This document shows positions 49,308 to 58,713 of a DNA stretch of 64,000 nt, piece by piece. Under the pieces are notes generated by a model. It saw only the letters and a list, made by a program, of their open reading frames with translations, had not been told where the DNA came from and made no database searches. This DNA comes from Pseudobdellovibrio sp031428275 (GTDB lineage: Bacteria > Bdellovibrionota > Bdellovibrionia > Bdellovibrionales > Bdellovibrionaceae), in the NCBI GenBank assembly GCA_031428275.1, contig JANPPC010000041.1, forward strand, positions 62,001 through 126,000, given 5' to 3'. Positions within the stretch are counted from its first letter, which is position 1, and each line of letters begins with the position of its first letter. Made by a program: the position numbers and the translations under genes.

Positions 49308-50245
49308 TCGCTGGCTTTTAGAACTTCGTTATCGAATAAAATTGAGTCTGTTATTGTTTCGGGAGGCGAATTGACGCTTTCTGAAATGACGTTAAAACCT
49401 TTTAGTTTTGTCGATCCAACTTGCGCCTTACTAGAAACCAGTGAACTGGCCCCGTCGTTTTTGACAAGAACACTTGGATCAAACTGATTAATAAAAGCTA
49501 AGGTTTTTGAATCTAAACTAGCTAGAACAGCTTGAGTAGCCTGAATAAAGTCTTTCGGATTACCGGTTTCATACCAACTGCAGTCGATCGGATAAATCTC
49601 TACTTTTAGCTGATCTAACTGTTTAATGACAACGTCGTAAAAAATATTCGTTTCTACGTGTTCTGGAATTTGTTTTAAGATTTCAGTCGAAATGAACATG
49701 GCGCCGATATAGTGCCAATTCTGTAATGGGTCGACGGCCGCCTGCTTGCTAATATTTTTTACCTTGCGACCGTCTGCCCAAACGGACCCAAATTTTTTGC
49801 CTGCTTCGGGGTGCTTCATCACAATTAAAGTTGCTAGATTTTTGTTATCAATATGTTGTTTGTAGGCTTTTTTTAAAAAAGCTTCATCGTTTGTAAAATA
49901 AATTTCATCAGCGTTCATCATCAGAATGGGCTTCGTCAGATCCATGAAGGCGCTGGCTTTTTTAAGCCCGCCCGCGCTTCCTAATATTTGACCCTTTTCG
50001 TGCGAAAAATGAATTTTATCTTTAAAGTAAGATTGGTTTTCATAAAGGCTTTGAACTTTTTCGGGTAAGTGAAAAGTGTTAACTACTAAATTTGCGACCG
50101 TAAGGTGATTCAGATAGCGAAACTGATAAAAACCCATGGGCACATTTAGAAACGGAATCGACGGCTTCGGATAGGTAAGCGTCAGCGGCTTAAAACGTGT
50201 ACCCAGGCCGGCGGCTAACAAAAAAACATTGGTTTCTGAGCTCAC
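49301..50245 (-). CDS. Sugar-1-phosphate nucleotidyltransferase, MurU-like
   Basis: 314 residues. The nucleotide-binding loop LLAAGLGTRFKPLT and YPKPSIPF (10-33) is the hallmark of NDP-sugar pyrophosphorylases, and MNADEIYF is the metal-binding segment. The GTG start overlaps the stop of the AmgK-like kinase by 4 bases. That pairing is the arrangement of MurU (MurNAc-1-phosphate uridylyltransferase) with AmgK. A mannose- or glucose-1-phosphate enzyme cannot be excluded from sequence alone. The last 90 residues are less typical. Confidence 0.82.
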   Translation of the reverse strand: MSSETNVFLLAAGLGTRFKPLTLTYPKPSIPFLNVPMGFYQFRYLNHLTVANLVVNTFHLPEKVQSLYENQSYFKDKIHFSHEKGQILGSAGGLKKASAFMDLTKPILMMNADEIYFTNDEAFLKKAYKQHIDNKNLATLIVMKHPEAGKKFGSVWADGRKVKNISKQAAVDPLQNWHYIGAMFISTEILKQIPEHVETNIFYDVVIKQLDQLKVEIYPIDCSWYETGNPKDFIQATQAVLASLDSKTLAFINQFDPSVLVKNDGASSLVSSKAQVGSTKLKGFNVISESVNSPPETITDSILFDNEVLKASDY

Positions 50246-51273
50246 AAACCTGTCTCGTAATTTTTTTCTAAAGCGCCCGAATCAATAAGCAATCGATTCA
50301 GCAAATTATATTCGGGAAAGTACGTAAGTGAATGAAGAACTCTTCTTAGTGTCGGTTTCAGGTATTTTAAGTAACGGCGATCTTCGCGCATATTCATAAA
50401 ACTAGCAAAACTGCCGCACGCTTTAAAGCAGCGTTGCAAAGATTGAAGTTCATAAATTTGTTGAAAATGCTCAGGATTGTAACCTTTTGCTTTTTTCGCG
50501 TTAGAGTTATCTAGGTAATAATTTATCAGAGTCTTCGCGTACGAATCGCTGATGTCGACGTATGAATCTTTGAATAAACTAACCAGATCATATTGAACAG
50601 GGCCAAGGCGAGCGTCTTGAAAATCGATAACGCAAACTTTATCTAAATGAATCATCACATTTCGTGAGTGAAAATCTCGATGACAAATAACCTTTGGCTC
50701 TTGGTGTAAGCGTTCGCAAAAATGTGTGAAGACTTTATCAAGCTCGACGGCTTGAGCCGAATCTAATTTTACTTTAAGTAACCCTAGCAGCAGGTGTTCT
50801 TTCGCGTAATTCATTTCCCACAAAAATTTTGCGGTGTCGAATTGCAAAACCGAAGCAGTCGATTTTATATCAGAGTGGGTGGATTTATCGTGAATTTTAA
50901 TTAACTCATCTAAAGTGCGAAAATAATATTGCGAAGAGTTTTCTTGTTTTGAAGCTTCCCAAAATTTACGTTCTAAAGTTAAGTCGCCCAAGTCATCCAG
51001 CAACAGCACACCTAGATCTTCACCTATTGCAACAATGGCAGGAACTTCCACTCCGCAGCTGGCGAAATGTTTTTGTACACTCAAAAACGGGTAGTTTTCA
51101 GCTTTGAAAGGTTCCCAGTTCATCAACACCCAAGTCTTTTCTTGGTGCACAATGCGGTAGTAACGGCGAGCCGACGCATCGCCGGCTAGCTGATAAACGG
51201 TAAATTGGTCGGTGGCAATCTGCTTTGATAGCCACGCGTGAATTGGTAATGGAAGTAAGTCTTCTGAAGTCAT
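50242..51273 (-). CDS. Aminoglycoside-phosphotransferase-fold sugar kinase, AmgK-like
   Basis: 343 residues. GDASARRYYR (31-40) is the AmgK-type nucleotide-loop motif, and HRDFHSRN (198-205) with VIDFQDARLGP (215-225) hold the catalytic and metal-binding aspartates. AmgK phosphorylates the anomeric position of MurNAc (or GlcNAc) released from the cell wall. The coupling with a MurU-like gene and the presence of nagZ support that role. The alternative is another small-molecule kinase of the APH family. Confidence 0.82.
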   Translation of the reverse strand: MTSEDLLPLPIHAWLSKQIATDQFTVYQLAGDASARRYYRIVHQEKTWVLMNWEPFKAENYPFLSVQKHFASCGVEVPAIVAIGEDLGVLLLDDLGDLTLERKFWEASKQENSSQYYFRTLDELIKIHDKSTHSDIKSTASVLQFDTAKFLWEMNYAKEHLLLGLLKVKLDSAQAVELDKVFTHFCERLHQEPKVICHRDFHSRNVMIHLDKVCVIDFQDARLGPVQYDLVSLFKDSYVDISDSYAKTLINYYLDNSNAKKAKGYNPEHFQQIYELQSLQRCFKACGSFASFMNMREDRRYLKYLKPTLRRVLHSLTYFPEYNLLNRLLIDSGALEKNYETGL

Positions 51274-51288
51274 CCCATTATGCTGACA

Positions 51289-52110
51289 TTAAACCGAGTA
51301 GGCCTCAAGTTGAAAGAATAGCAGTTCTAGAATATCTTCGCTCGTTTGCTGACTTACCGGAACGCGGTCGACGTCAAAAAAGAAACCCATGAGGTCGTTT
51401 TTTAAAGCGGGGGGCCAGGTTTTATTTTGAATTTCATTTAAAGTTATATTCGAACCAATTAAAAACAGCGGCCCGTCATCGTGGGTATTTACCAGGTACG
51501 ATCCTAATAGCTCGATCATTGAGCTTGAAAGGTTTTCAATTGATTCTATGTAGATCGTTGTGTCACTTAAAGTTTTAACATCTTCGACACTTTTTAAAGA
51601 AGCAGCAATATCGTCTAAGTGTACGAAAAGATTGCGTTCGGTCATTTCGTGAATTTTCATTGCGACTTTGCTACGTGAAGCAGAAGATTCAGCTTTTAAG
51701 TGAATAATTTGCGATAAGGTTTTGCGTTCTTCTTTAACTTCTGTTTTGTGTATTGAAAGCTTAAATATTTTTTGGACGGATTCATGGGTAGCTGCACTGC
51801 GAACTGCTGAATTTTGTTCAGTTTGTTTTAGGTGCAAGTTGTAAATCTTGGGCTCGATTAAGAACTTAACGAGATCAACGACTTCAGATTTCTGTTGGCT
51901 GTCCAAAAGAGATCCTCTATCGACAATAACGTCACCAAGATCGTGACTCTTAAGGCGCAGCGGAATAATTAAATCATCACCTTGCGAGTAGGCGAGTGGT
52001 CGATCTTCAGTACAAATCTTCATTGAACGATAAGTTAGACTTTTTCCGTATTTGGATTGCACTAACTCTAAGGTTTTTTTCCAAGCAGCATCATTTAAAA
52101 TCTCGTTCAT
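51289..52110 (-). CDS. Degenerate sigma-54-type AAA+ protein lacking ATPase motifs
   Basis: 273 residues from the ATG at 52110 (GGGG four bases upstream). The C-terminal half follows the pattern of a sigma-54 activator AAA+ domain: DTTIYIESIENLSSSMIELLGSYL corresponds to the Walker B region, and PLFLIGSNITLNEIQ to the sensor I strand, then a region ending FDVDRVPVS. There is no Walker A loop, no GAFTGA loop and no DNA-binding helix. It stands between the true sigma-54 activator (above) and amgK (15 bases below). It may be a regulator or decoy subunit; that is inference. Confidence 0.65.
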   Translation of the reverse strand: MNEILNDAAWKKTLELVQSKYGKSLTYRSMKICTEDRPLAYSQGDDLIIPLRLKSHDLGDVIVDRGSLLDSQQKSEVVDLVKFLIEPKIYNLHLKQTEQNSAVRSAATHESVQKIFKLSIHKTEVKEERKTLSQIIHLKAESSASRSKVAMKIHEMTERNLFVHLDDIAASLKSVEDVKTLSDTTIYIESIENLSSSMIELLGSYLVNTHDDGPLFLIGSNITLNEIQNKTWPPALKNDLMGFFFDVDRVPVSQQTSEDILELLFFQLEAYSV

Positions 52111-52293
52111 ATTACCCCACATGACGGAATTGTTATCGTGTCCCCGATGAACCGTATTACAATCGGCGTGCCGTAAATTGGCCAAATTGGCAGAGTGTTC
52201 AAAAGGCTAACAGGGCTTAAAAAAATGAGCTTAAATAGCTGTAAACAATAGCGATTAGTGATTTGAAATGATTTCCTGAAAAGGCTTTAGACA

Positions 52294-52326
52294 ATAAAAA
52301 ACCCCGAAGGCTTTCGCGTTCGGGGT
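52294..52326 (-). terminator. Rho-independent terminator after the sigma-54 activator gene
   Basis: ACCCCGAA / TTCGGGGT stem (8 bp, with extra inner pairing) followed on the minus strand by TTTTTTATTG. It starts about 65 bases after the activator's stop and separates it from the degenerate AAA+ gene. Confidence 0.88.
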
Positions 52327-52391
52327 GTGATCAATTATGCATTGATGTAAAATCTATCGAAGGTGGCGGCCAGTCAGCCGACCAAACTAAT

Positions 52392-53951
52392 CTAAGCGCG
52401 AGCCAACTTGCGTTTATCTAGCGCGTACTTTTCGACCTTCATAATAAGACCCGCGCGACTAATTCCTAATTCTTTAGCTAGCTTAGACTTATTCCACCCA
52501 GTACGACGTAAACCTTCTTTGATCATTTCTCTTTCAAGATCTTCCAAAGCATCTTTTAGTTTACCATGTAAGCGCGAACCTTGAACTTTGCTTTTTTCTC
52601 CGAGTTCAAGAATCTTCGGTGATAAAATTTCGTGACTGACTTTCCCGTCGTCACCTGAAAGTACGCAAAGTCTTTCGATTTCATTTTGTAATTCACGTAC
52701 GTTACCTGGCCAAGCATAGTCATAAAGTTTTTCAACCGTACGACCCATCAACTGCTTCTTAGGCTTATTCGAAGATTCAGCAATCTTACCTAAGAAATAA
52801 TCAACAAGCACTGGAATGTCTTCTTTACGCTCACGAAGCGGCGGAACACGAATATTAATTACATTTAAGCGATAGTATAAGTCTTCCCGGAATGTTCCTT
52901 GTTCAACCATTTCGCGCAAATTTCTATTTGTTGCGGCCACGATACGAACATCTACTTTTCTCATTTCGGTAGAACCGACCGGAGTAAAAGTACCTTCCTG
53001 AATTACGCGAAGTAACTTTACCTGCATTTGCGGCGAAGTATCGCCGATCTCATCCAAGAAAAAAGTTCCTTTATCGGCCATTTCAAAAAGACCTTTTTTA
53101 TCTTTTAAAGCGCCAGTGAAAGAACCCTTAACGTGTCCGAATAATTCTGATTCCAATAAATTATCATTGAAAGCCGAGCAGTTCTGAATCACGAAGTTTT
53201 TATCTTTGCGACTTGAATTGTAATGGATTGATTTTGCAATCAACTCTTTACCTGTACCGTTTTCTCCTTGAACCATCACGGTCGAATCTGCGAATTTAAT
53301 TTTATCGAGCAGAGCATACAATGACTGCATCGGTTTAGATTTGCCAATCATGTTATCGTATTTAAAACGGTTGCCCAGCTCTTTATTTAATTCATTGATG
53401 CGATCTTCACGACTAGAAATTTCTACGTGTAAAGTAACGATTTCTTGCGCAACTAATTCTACAAGTTCACAAAAGTGACTGCGGTTAGCGTCATCAAGAT
53501 ATTGAAATTTGCCTAAAGATTTTTCGATTAAATCAGCAGAGCATCCGAAAGCAGCCAGTCTTTCACGTACTTCGGACATTCTTTCATTTGTCGGAGAGTC
53601 TTTAAAGAAACCCATGGCGACAACTGTGCCGACGAAATCGTTTTCGATCACGATTGGAAATACGCAAACGTCAAAGCCAGTTACGTCCCACTTTTTTAGT
53701 AGGTATCTGTTATTAGACAAGCGAAGATCTTGGATCGACGCCGATACTAGTTCGGCTAAGCTGGTTTGCATTGTTTCTTTGTGAACGATATAATTTACCG
53801 CGGCATTCGCGTATGAAACCTTATCGCCCTCGAAACCCTTCAGCTGGCCGCGTTCGTCAGTGAATACAATATCGATATTCCACCAAGCGTGTAAGATATG
53901 TTTTAACTTTTTAATAACGTGAATATGTTCGAAATCATCCCAATTAATCAT
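52392..53951 (-). CDS. Sigma-54-dependent transcriptional activator with N-terminal sensor domain
   Basis: 519 residues. The N-terminal 190 residues look like a GAF-type sensor (FDVCVFPIVIENDFVGTVVAM at 93-113). The AAA+ domain has Walker A GENGTGKE (229-236), a sigma-54 contact loop reading GSFTGA (276-281) instead of the standard GAFTGA, Walker B FFLDEIGD (297-304) and REDLYYRLNVINIRVPPLRER. A Fis-type HTH ends the protein (WNKSKLAKELGISRAGL). No receiver domain, so it probably responds to a ligand. Regulon unknown. Confidence 0.92.
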   Translation of the reverse strand: MINWDDFEHIHVIKKLKHILHAWWNIDIVFTDERGQLKGFEGDKVSYANAAVNYIVHKETMQTSLAELVSASIQDLRLSNNRYLLKKWDVTGFDVCVFPIVIENDFVGTVVAMGFFKDSPTNERMSEVRERLAAFGCSADLIEKSLGKFQYLDDANRSHFCELVELVAQEIVTLHVEISSREDRINELNKELGNRFKYDNMIGKSKPMQSLYALLDKIKFADSTVMVQGENGTGKELIAKSIHYNSSRKDKNFVIQNCSAFNDNLLESELFGHVKGSFTGALKDKKGLFEMADKGTFFLDEIGDTSPQMQVKLLRVIQEGTFTPVGSTEMRKVDVRIVAATNRNLREMVEQGTFREDLYYRLNVINIRVPPLRERKEDIPVLVDYFLGKIAESSNKPKKQLMGRTVEKLYDYAWPGNVRELQNEIERLCVLSGDDGKVSHEILSPKILELGEKSKVQGSRLHGKLKDALEDLEREMIKEGLRRTGWNKSKLAKELGISRAGLIMKVEKYALDKRKLARA

Positions 53952-54132
53952 GCTAACTCCTTTGAGTTTTTTTCGACGAGGTCGAAGCTTTTAATACTGT
54001 CAAAGTATTGATCGTCAAAAAGATGCACAGACTTGAGCACGTGTTGAAAATAAAATCGACAACGGCCAGAAATTGTTTTGTTCTGATACATTTTGAAAGC
54101 TGAAGTCTGTCTAATAGGCTATTAGTCTTGGT

Positions 54133-55863
54133 CTAGTTAACTTTAGAACCCATCTGAGTTTGAAAAAGACGACGATATTCACCTTCAGAATTGAGTAATT
54201 CTTGATGCGTGCCTTGCTCGACAATTTTACCTTTTTTGAGCACCAGAATAAGATCTGCATTTTGAATAGTCGATAGTCGATGAGCGATAATCAGCGTTGT
54301 ACGGCCCTTCATAAGAGTTTCTAATCCTTTTTGAACTTGTACTTCGCTGACTGAATCTAGCGCGCTAGTGGCTTCGTCTAGAATCAAAATTGGTGCATCT
54401 TTAAAGAAGGCGCGCGCAATTCCAACCCGCTGCCTTTCGCCACCCGACAATAAACCACCACGTTCGCCGACGCGAGTTTCATATTTCGCGGCTTGGTCTA
54501 GTATAAAATCGTGCGCAAATGCAGCTTTAGCTGCGTGATACACATCTTCCACATTTTTATCCACAATGCCGGACTGAATGTTTCGTTCAATTGTGTCCGA
54601 AAACAAGAATACGTCTTGTGAAACTAGCCCGATGTTTTTACGTAGTTCAGCTAAACGAATATTACGAATGTTTTCGTTACCAATTGTAATTTCGCCGCTC
54701 TGCGGATCGTAGAAGCGGCCTAGTAAGTTGGCTAATGTGGACTTACCACTGCCGCTTTCGCCGACGAATGCGATAACTTGGCCACGCTTAATGGTTAGAT
54801 TAAAATCTTGAATCAAGTTCTCAGACGAAAACGAGAAGTTCACGTGACGATACTGAATTGCATCCCAGTCTTTCGGAAACGGTTTCGGGTTCGCCGCTTC
54901 GTCGACTTCGCTATTTTCATCCAATAAATGAAATACGCGCGCGGCCGCCACGCGAGTTTCTTGAATACGTACGTAAGCTTCTTGAAATTTTTTAATAGGT
55001 TCGTTTACTTGCAGCAAAGCGGTGATAAAAGCGACCAAGGTGCCGGCGGTGGCTTCGCCTTTAGAAATACTTTGCGAAAAGTAAAACATTACGGCTAACA
55101 CCAGAAAAGTCGCGATAAACTCTGTTACCGGACCCATTGATTCAATCAGTGCGTTGATGCGTCTACGCATGCCAATTAATTCATTGCCTTGATTATGCAG
55201 TCGCTTTTCCATCATCTGCTCGAGATTGAAAGACTGAATGGTTCTAACTCCGTCTAAAGATTCTTTAATCGTTGCGGTGATTTTTTCGAGCTGTTCAATG
55301 CCCGAGATCGAATACTTACGAATACCTTTTGAAACTTGCTTTATAAAAATAATTAAAAACGGAGCAATAATTAAAATGTATAAAGTTAGCTTCGCATCCA
55401 AAACCAGCAAATTACGAAACATAAAAATAAAAAGTAACGGAGCACTAAATAAATCTGCGAATAAGCGTAAACCATCCTGCACGACCCTAATATCATTCAA
55501 GGTGCGACTGATCAACCCGCCCGAGCCCGAAGCATAGTTGTTATGAAATTTTAAATTAAGACGCATGAACTTAGCTTGAAGTTTTTCGCGGAGTCGCTGC
55601 GAAACTTTTTCGGCGACCATATTCATCATAAAAATATGAAAATACCGGCTAATCGCGATACCAAATGCTAGCGCAATTCCGATCCAAGCCATTGATTTTA
55701 GTTTTTCAGGATCAGCGGCTGCATCAATCATCTGCTTGATGAATAAGGCTATATAACCTTTGCAAGCTGCGCTGATAATTCCCGCAATCGCCACGATGAA
55801 TAAATTCTTTTTAAACGCAAAAAGCTCTTTTATGGTCGCTCGTAATTCAGGGGGCATCAACAT
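54133..55863 (-). CDS. ABC exporter, MsbA/LmrA-type half transporter
   Basis: 576 residues. Six membrane segments in the first 320 residues, then one ATPase domain with Walker A GESGSGKST, signature LSGGERQR, Walker B ILDEATSALD and the H-loop IIAHRLST. The organisation is that of MsbA-like homodimeric lipid A or drug exporters; which substrate is not clear. Start 3 bases after uvrA, AGGAAA as ribosome binding site. It ends the PBP1A-uvrA-ABC run. Confidence 0.92.
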   Translation of the reverse strand: MLMPPELRATIKELFAFKKNLFIVAIAGIISAACKGYIALFIKQMIDAAADPEKLKSMAWIGIALAFGIAISRYFHIFMMNMVAEKVSQRLREKLQAKFMRLNLKFHNNYASGSGGLISRTLNDIRVVQDGLRLFADLFSAPLLFIFMFRNLLVLDAKLTLYILIIAPFLIIFIKQVSKGIRKYSISGIEQLEKITATIKESLDGVRTIQSFNLEQMMEKRLHNQGNELIGMRRRINALIESMGPVTEFIATFLVLAVMFYFSQSISKGEATAGTLVAFITALLQVNEPIKKFQEAYVRIQETRVAAARVFHLLDENSEVDEAANPKPFPKDWDAIQYRHVNFSFSSENLIQDFNLTIKRGQVIAFVGESGSGKSTLANLLGRFYDPQSGEITIGNENIRNIRLAELRKNIGLVSQDVFLFSDTIERNIQSGIVDKNVEDVYHAAKAAFAHDFILDQAAKYETRVGERGGLLSGGERQRVGIARAFFKDAPILILDEATSALDSVSEVQVQKGLETLMKGRTTLIIAHRLSTIQNADLILVLKKGKIVEQGTHQELLNSEGEYRRLFQTQMGSKVN

Positions 55864-55866
55864 TAA

Positions 55867-58713
55867 CTACTTTCCTACATATTTCTTTAGATACTGTCCG
55901 GTTAAGCTTTTCTTTGCCGCGATCAGATCTTGAACCGTTCCGGCGACGACGACATTGCCGCCGTTTTTACCGGCTTCCGGGCCCATATCTATCACATAAT
56001 CTGCGTTTTTAATCACGTCTAAATTATGCTCGACCACGATCACTGAACCGCCTGACTCTATGAGCTTATGTAATACTTTCATAAGCAGCTCAACCTCTCT
56101 AAAATGCAGCCCCGTTGTGGGCTCATCTAGAATATACAGGGTTGCTTTTTGAGTTACTTGCGATAGCTCTTTAGCAATTTTTAGACGCTGTGATTCGCCA
56201 CCGCTCAGAGAATTGGCAGGCTGACCTAGCGTCAAATAATCTAACCCAACTTCTTTTAGCACCGACAAAGGTTTACGTATATTTGGATGAGCCACGAAAA
56301 AGTTCATCGCTTCGGCTACGGTCATAGATAGAATTTGATAAACATTTTTATTTTGAAATAAAACCTCTAAAATTTCGGGGCGGTATTTTTTACCGTCACA
56401 TACATCGCAAGGTAAAATAACGTTATCCATGAACTGCATATCAATTTCTTCGTAGCCCGTGCCTTTACAAGTCGGGCAACGACCACCATCAACGTTTAGG
56501 CTGAAAGTGCCGGGCGTATATCCGCGTTGTTTAGATTCAGGCGTCGTTGCCATCAACGAACGAATAGCATCGAAAGCTTTCAAATAGGTGATCGGAGAAC
56601 TGCGCGCCGATTTGCCGATCGGCGATTGATCGATCAACAGAACGTTATTAAGATTTTCATAACCAATAAGCTCCGAGTATTCTTGTACAGGTTCGAATTC
56701 AATATCAAGCTTACGAGCTAAGGCCGGATACAAAGTTTTACTAACTAAGGTCGACTTTCCCGAACCACTCACGCCGCTAACCACAACGAGTCTATTCAGC
56801 GGAAATTCAACGTCTATATTTTTTAAGTTATGGCCCGAGCAGCCACGCAGTTCGATTTTGAATTTAAATTTATCAATATCTACTGGGCGACTTGTGCGAA
56901 GAGGCTCCCACTTTTGTTGTTTTAAATAAGGTACTGTTACTGATTCTTTAGAGTTGTAAAATTCTTCGGTCGGCCCGGCGTAAATGACTTCGCCGCCTAG
57001 GTAGCCCGAACCGGGTCCCATCTCGATAACGTTTTCTGAGTTTCTGATAACGTCGTGGTCATGTTCAACGATAACTAAGGTGTTGCCCAGGTTCTTTAAG
57101 TCTTTTAAAATAGAAATTAAACGGTCATTGTCTCGCGGATGCAAGCCAACCGTCGGCTCATCAAGCACGTATAATGTTTGTGATAGACCCATGCCTAACT
57201 GATTCGCCAAGATTAGACGTTGGTATTCGCCACCCGATAGTGTACGAGTTTCACGATCTAAGGTTAAATAGTTAACTCCAACACGCATCAAGAAATTTAA
57301 ACGAGCGCGAATTTGCTTTAAAACTTCGCCCGCCACATCTTCTTCATATTTTGTTAAATTTAACTTTTCAAAAAACGCGAAGATATCTTCGATCGTCATT
57401 GCCGTTAGTTGCATAATTGTTTTACGGTGAACAAAAATAGTTTGAACTTCTTTACGCAGTCTTGAGCCGTGGCAATCCGGACAAAGTCGTGGGCTACGGT
57501 ATCTAGATATAAATACACGTACGTGCATTTTGTATTTAATTTGTTCTAAATATTCAAATAAGCCAACGACGCCGAAAAAATCTTTATTGCCTTTCCAGAT
57601 TAGATCTCGGTGGGCCTTGGGAAGATCAGCCCAAGGCATTTGCATATCAATTTTTTGCTTTTTAGCAAAAGAAAACAAAGCCTTCTTGTCTTGCTCGGCG
57701 CTGGGCATAGTAAAGGGGTTAAGGGCTCCTTGCGAGATAGATAGTTTCGGGTTGGGAACAACCTTAGCTTCGTCAATTTCAAGAATATTTCCGAATCCTT
57801 TACAAGTTTGGCAAGCGCCGATCGGCGAATTAAAAGAAAATAATTTCGAAGAAATAGGTGGGGGCTGCCAACCGCAAACCGGGCACGACGGCTCTTCACT
57901 TAGTTTTAAGTAATCACCATCAGTTGTAACGACAAAGGCCCGACGAGAAGTTACGCCGGTAATATATTTAATACTAGCTTCGTAGGCTTGAGTTAACGAA
58001 TCGGTTAAGCGCCCTTTTTCATCGGCCGAAAAAGACAAGCGATCGATCACTAGATAGAATGTTTCTGTGGGAATACCCTTTTTAATATTAGCGGGTTCGC
58101 CTATATCAATAATTGGTGAAACCTCAAACTTTGAGGCTTCAGAAGATTTTTTGGGTTTTTTCTCTTCGACAGTCGTAATTCTTAAAAAACCCTCTTGTAA
58201 CAAAAGCGCATGAAGTTTTTTTCCTTCAAGTACTCGATTGGTTTTCGACACTTCGACCAGTACGTAACCGCGCTTGTCTGCAAACTGTTTTAAAACCAGA
58301 TCAGTCGCAGCAGTGGTAGAGATTTTCGTGGCAGGTATATCGTGTTGCGGACAGTAGGGTACCGCAATCTTTTCAAACAGCAGACGTAAGTAATCAATAA
58401 TCTCGGTGGTGGTGCCGACCGTCGATCGCGAAGACTTAACGGTGTTTTTTTGTTCGATCGAAATAGCGGGCGGAATGTTGTGAATACCTTCGATGTCTGG
58501 TTTAGGCGCTTTATTTAAAAACTGACGGGCGTAGTTCGACATACTTTCGATAAATCGACGCTGTCCTTCGGCGAATAAGGTTTCAAATGCTAAAGAACTT
58601 TTTCCAGAACCGGACGGACCGCAGATGACGGTCAGCTTTCCGATCGGAATCTTAACTTCGATATTTTTTAAGTTATTTTGTTTAATGCCCCAAATGTGTA
58701 TGTCTTTACTCAT
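55867..58713 (-). CDS. uvrA: Excinuclease ABC subunit A
   Basis: 948 residues. Damage-recognition ATPase of nucleotide excision repair. Two ABC cassettes: Walker A GPSGSGKS (32-39) and GVSGSGKST in the second half, with two LSGGE signatures. Zinc-binding cysteines CPVCGWQ...CQTC and CPTCKGTG...CDVC are intact. Start preceded by AGGACATAG and overlapping the PBP1A stop by 8 bases, so it is coupled to a cell-wall gene. Confidence 0.97.
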   Translation of the reverse strand: MSKDIHIWGIKQNNLKNIEVKIPIGKLTVICGPSGSGKSSLAFETLFAEGQRRFIESMSNYARQFLNKAPKPDIEGIHNIPPAISIEQKNTVKSSRSTVGTTTEIIDYLRLLFEKIAVPYCPQHDIPATKISTTAATDLVLKQFADKRGYVLVEVSKTNRVLEGKKLHALLLQEGFLRITTVEEKKPKKSSEASKFEVSPIIDIGEPANIKKGIPTETFYLVIDRLSFSADEKGRLTDSLTQAYEASIKYITGVTSRRAFVVTTDGDYLKLSEEPSCPVCGWQPPPISSKLFSFNSPIGACQTCKGFGNILEIDEAKVVPNPKLSISQGALNPFTMPSAEQDKKALFSFAKKQKIDMQMPWADLPKAHRDLIWKGNKDFFGVVGLFEYLEQIKYKMHVRVFISRYRSPRLCPDCHGSRLRKEVQTIFVHRKTIMQLTAMTIEDIFAFFEKLNLTKYEEDVAGEVLKQIRARLNFLMRVGVNYLTLDRETRTLSGGEYQRLILANQLGMGLSQTLYVLDEPTVGLHPRDNDRLISILKDLKNLGNTLVIVEHDHDVIRNSENVIEMGPGSGYLGGEVIYAGPTEEFYNSKESVTVPYLKQQKWEPLRTSRPVDIDKFKFKIELRGCSGHNLKNIDVEFPLNRLVVVSGVSGSGKSTLVSKTLYPALARKLDIEFEPVQEYSELIGYENLNNVLLIDQSPIGKSARSSPITYLKAFDAIRSLMATTPESKQRGYTPGTFSLNVDGGRCPTCKGTGYEEIDMQFMDNVILPCDVCDGKKYRPEILEVLFQNKNVYQILSMTVAEAMNFFVAHPNIRKPLSVLKEVGLDYLTLGQPANSLSGGESQRLKIAKELSQVTQKATLYILDEPTTGLHFREVELLMKVLHKLIESGGSVIVVEHNLDVIKNADYVIDMGPEAGKNGGNVVVAGTVQDLIAAKKSLTGQYLKKYVGK

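Noticed and set aside
54111..54125. Palindrome CTAATAG-G-CTATTAG after the ABC exporter gene
   Set aside because: A one-base loop and no U-tract make it a poor terminator, and it is too isolated to call an operator.
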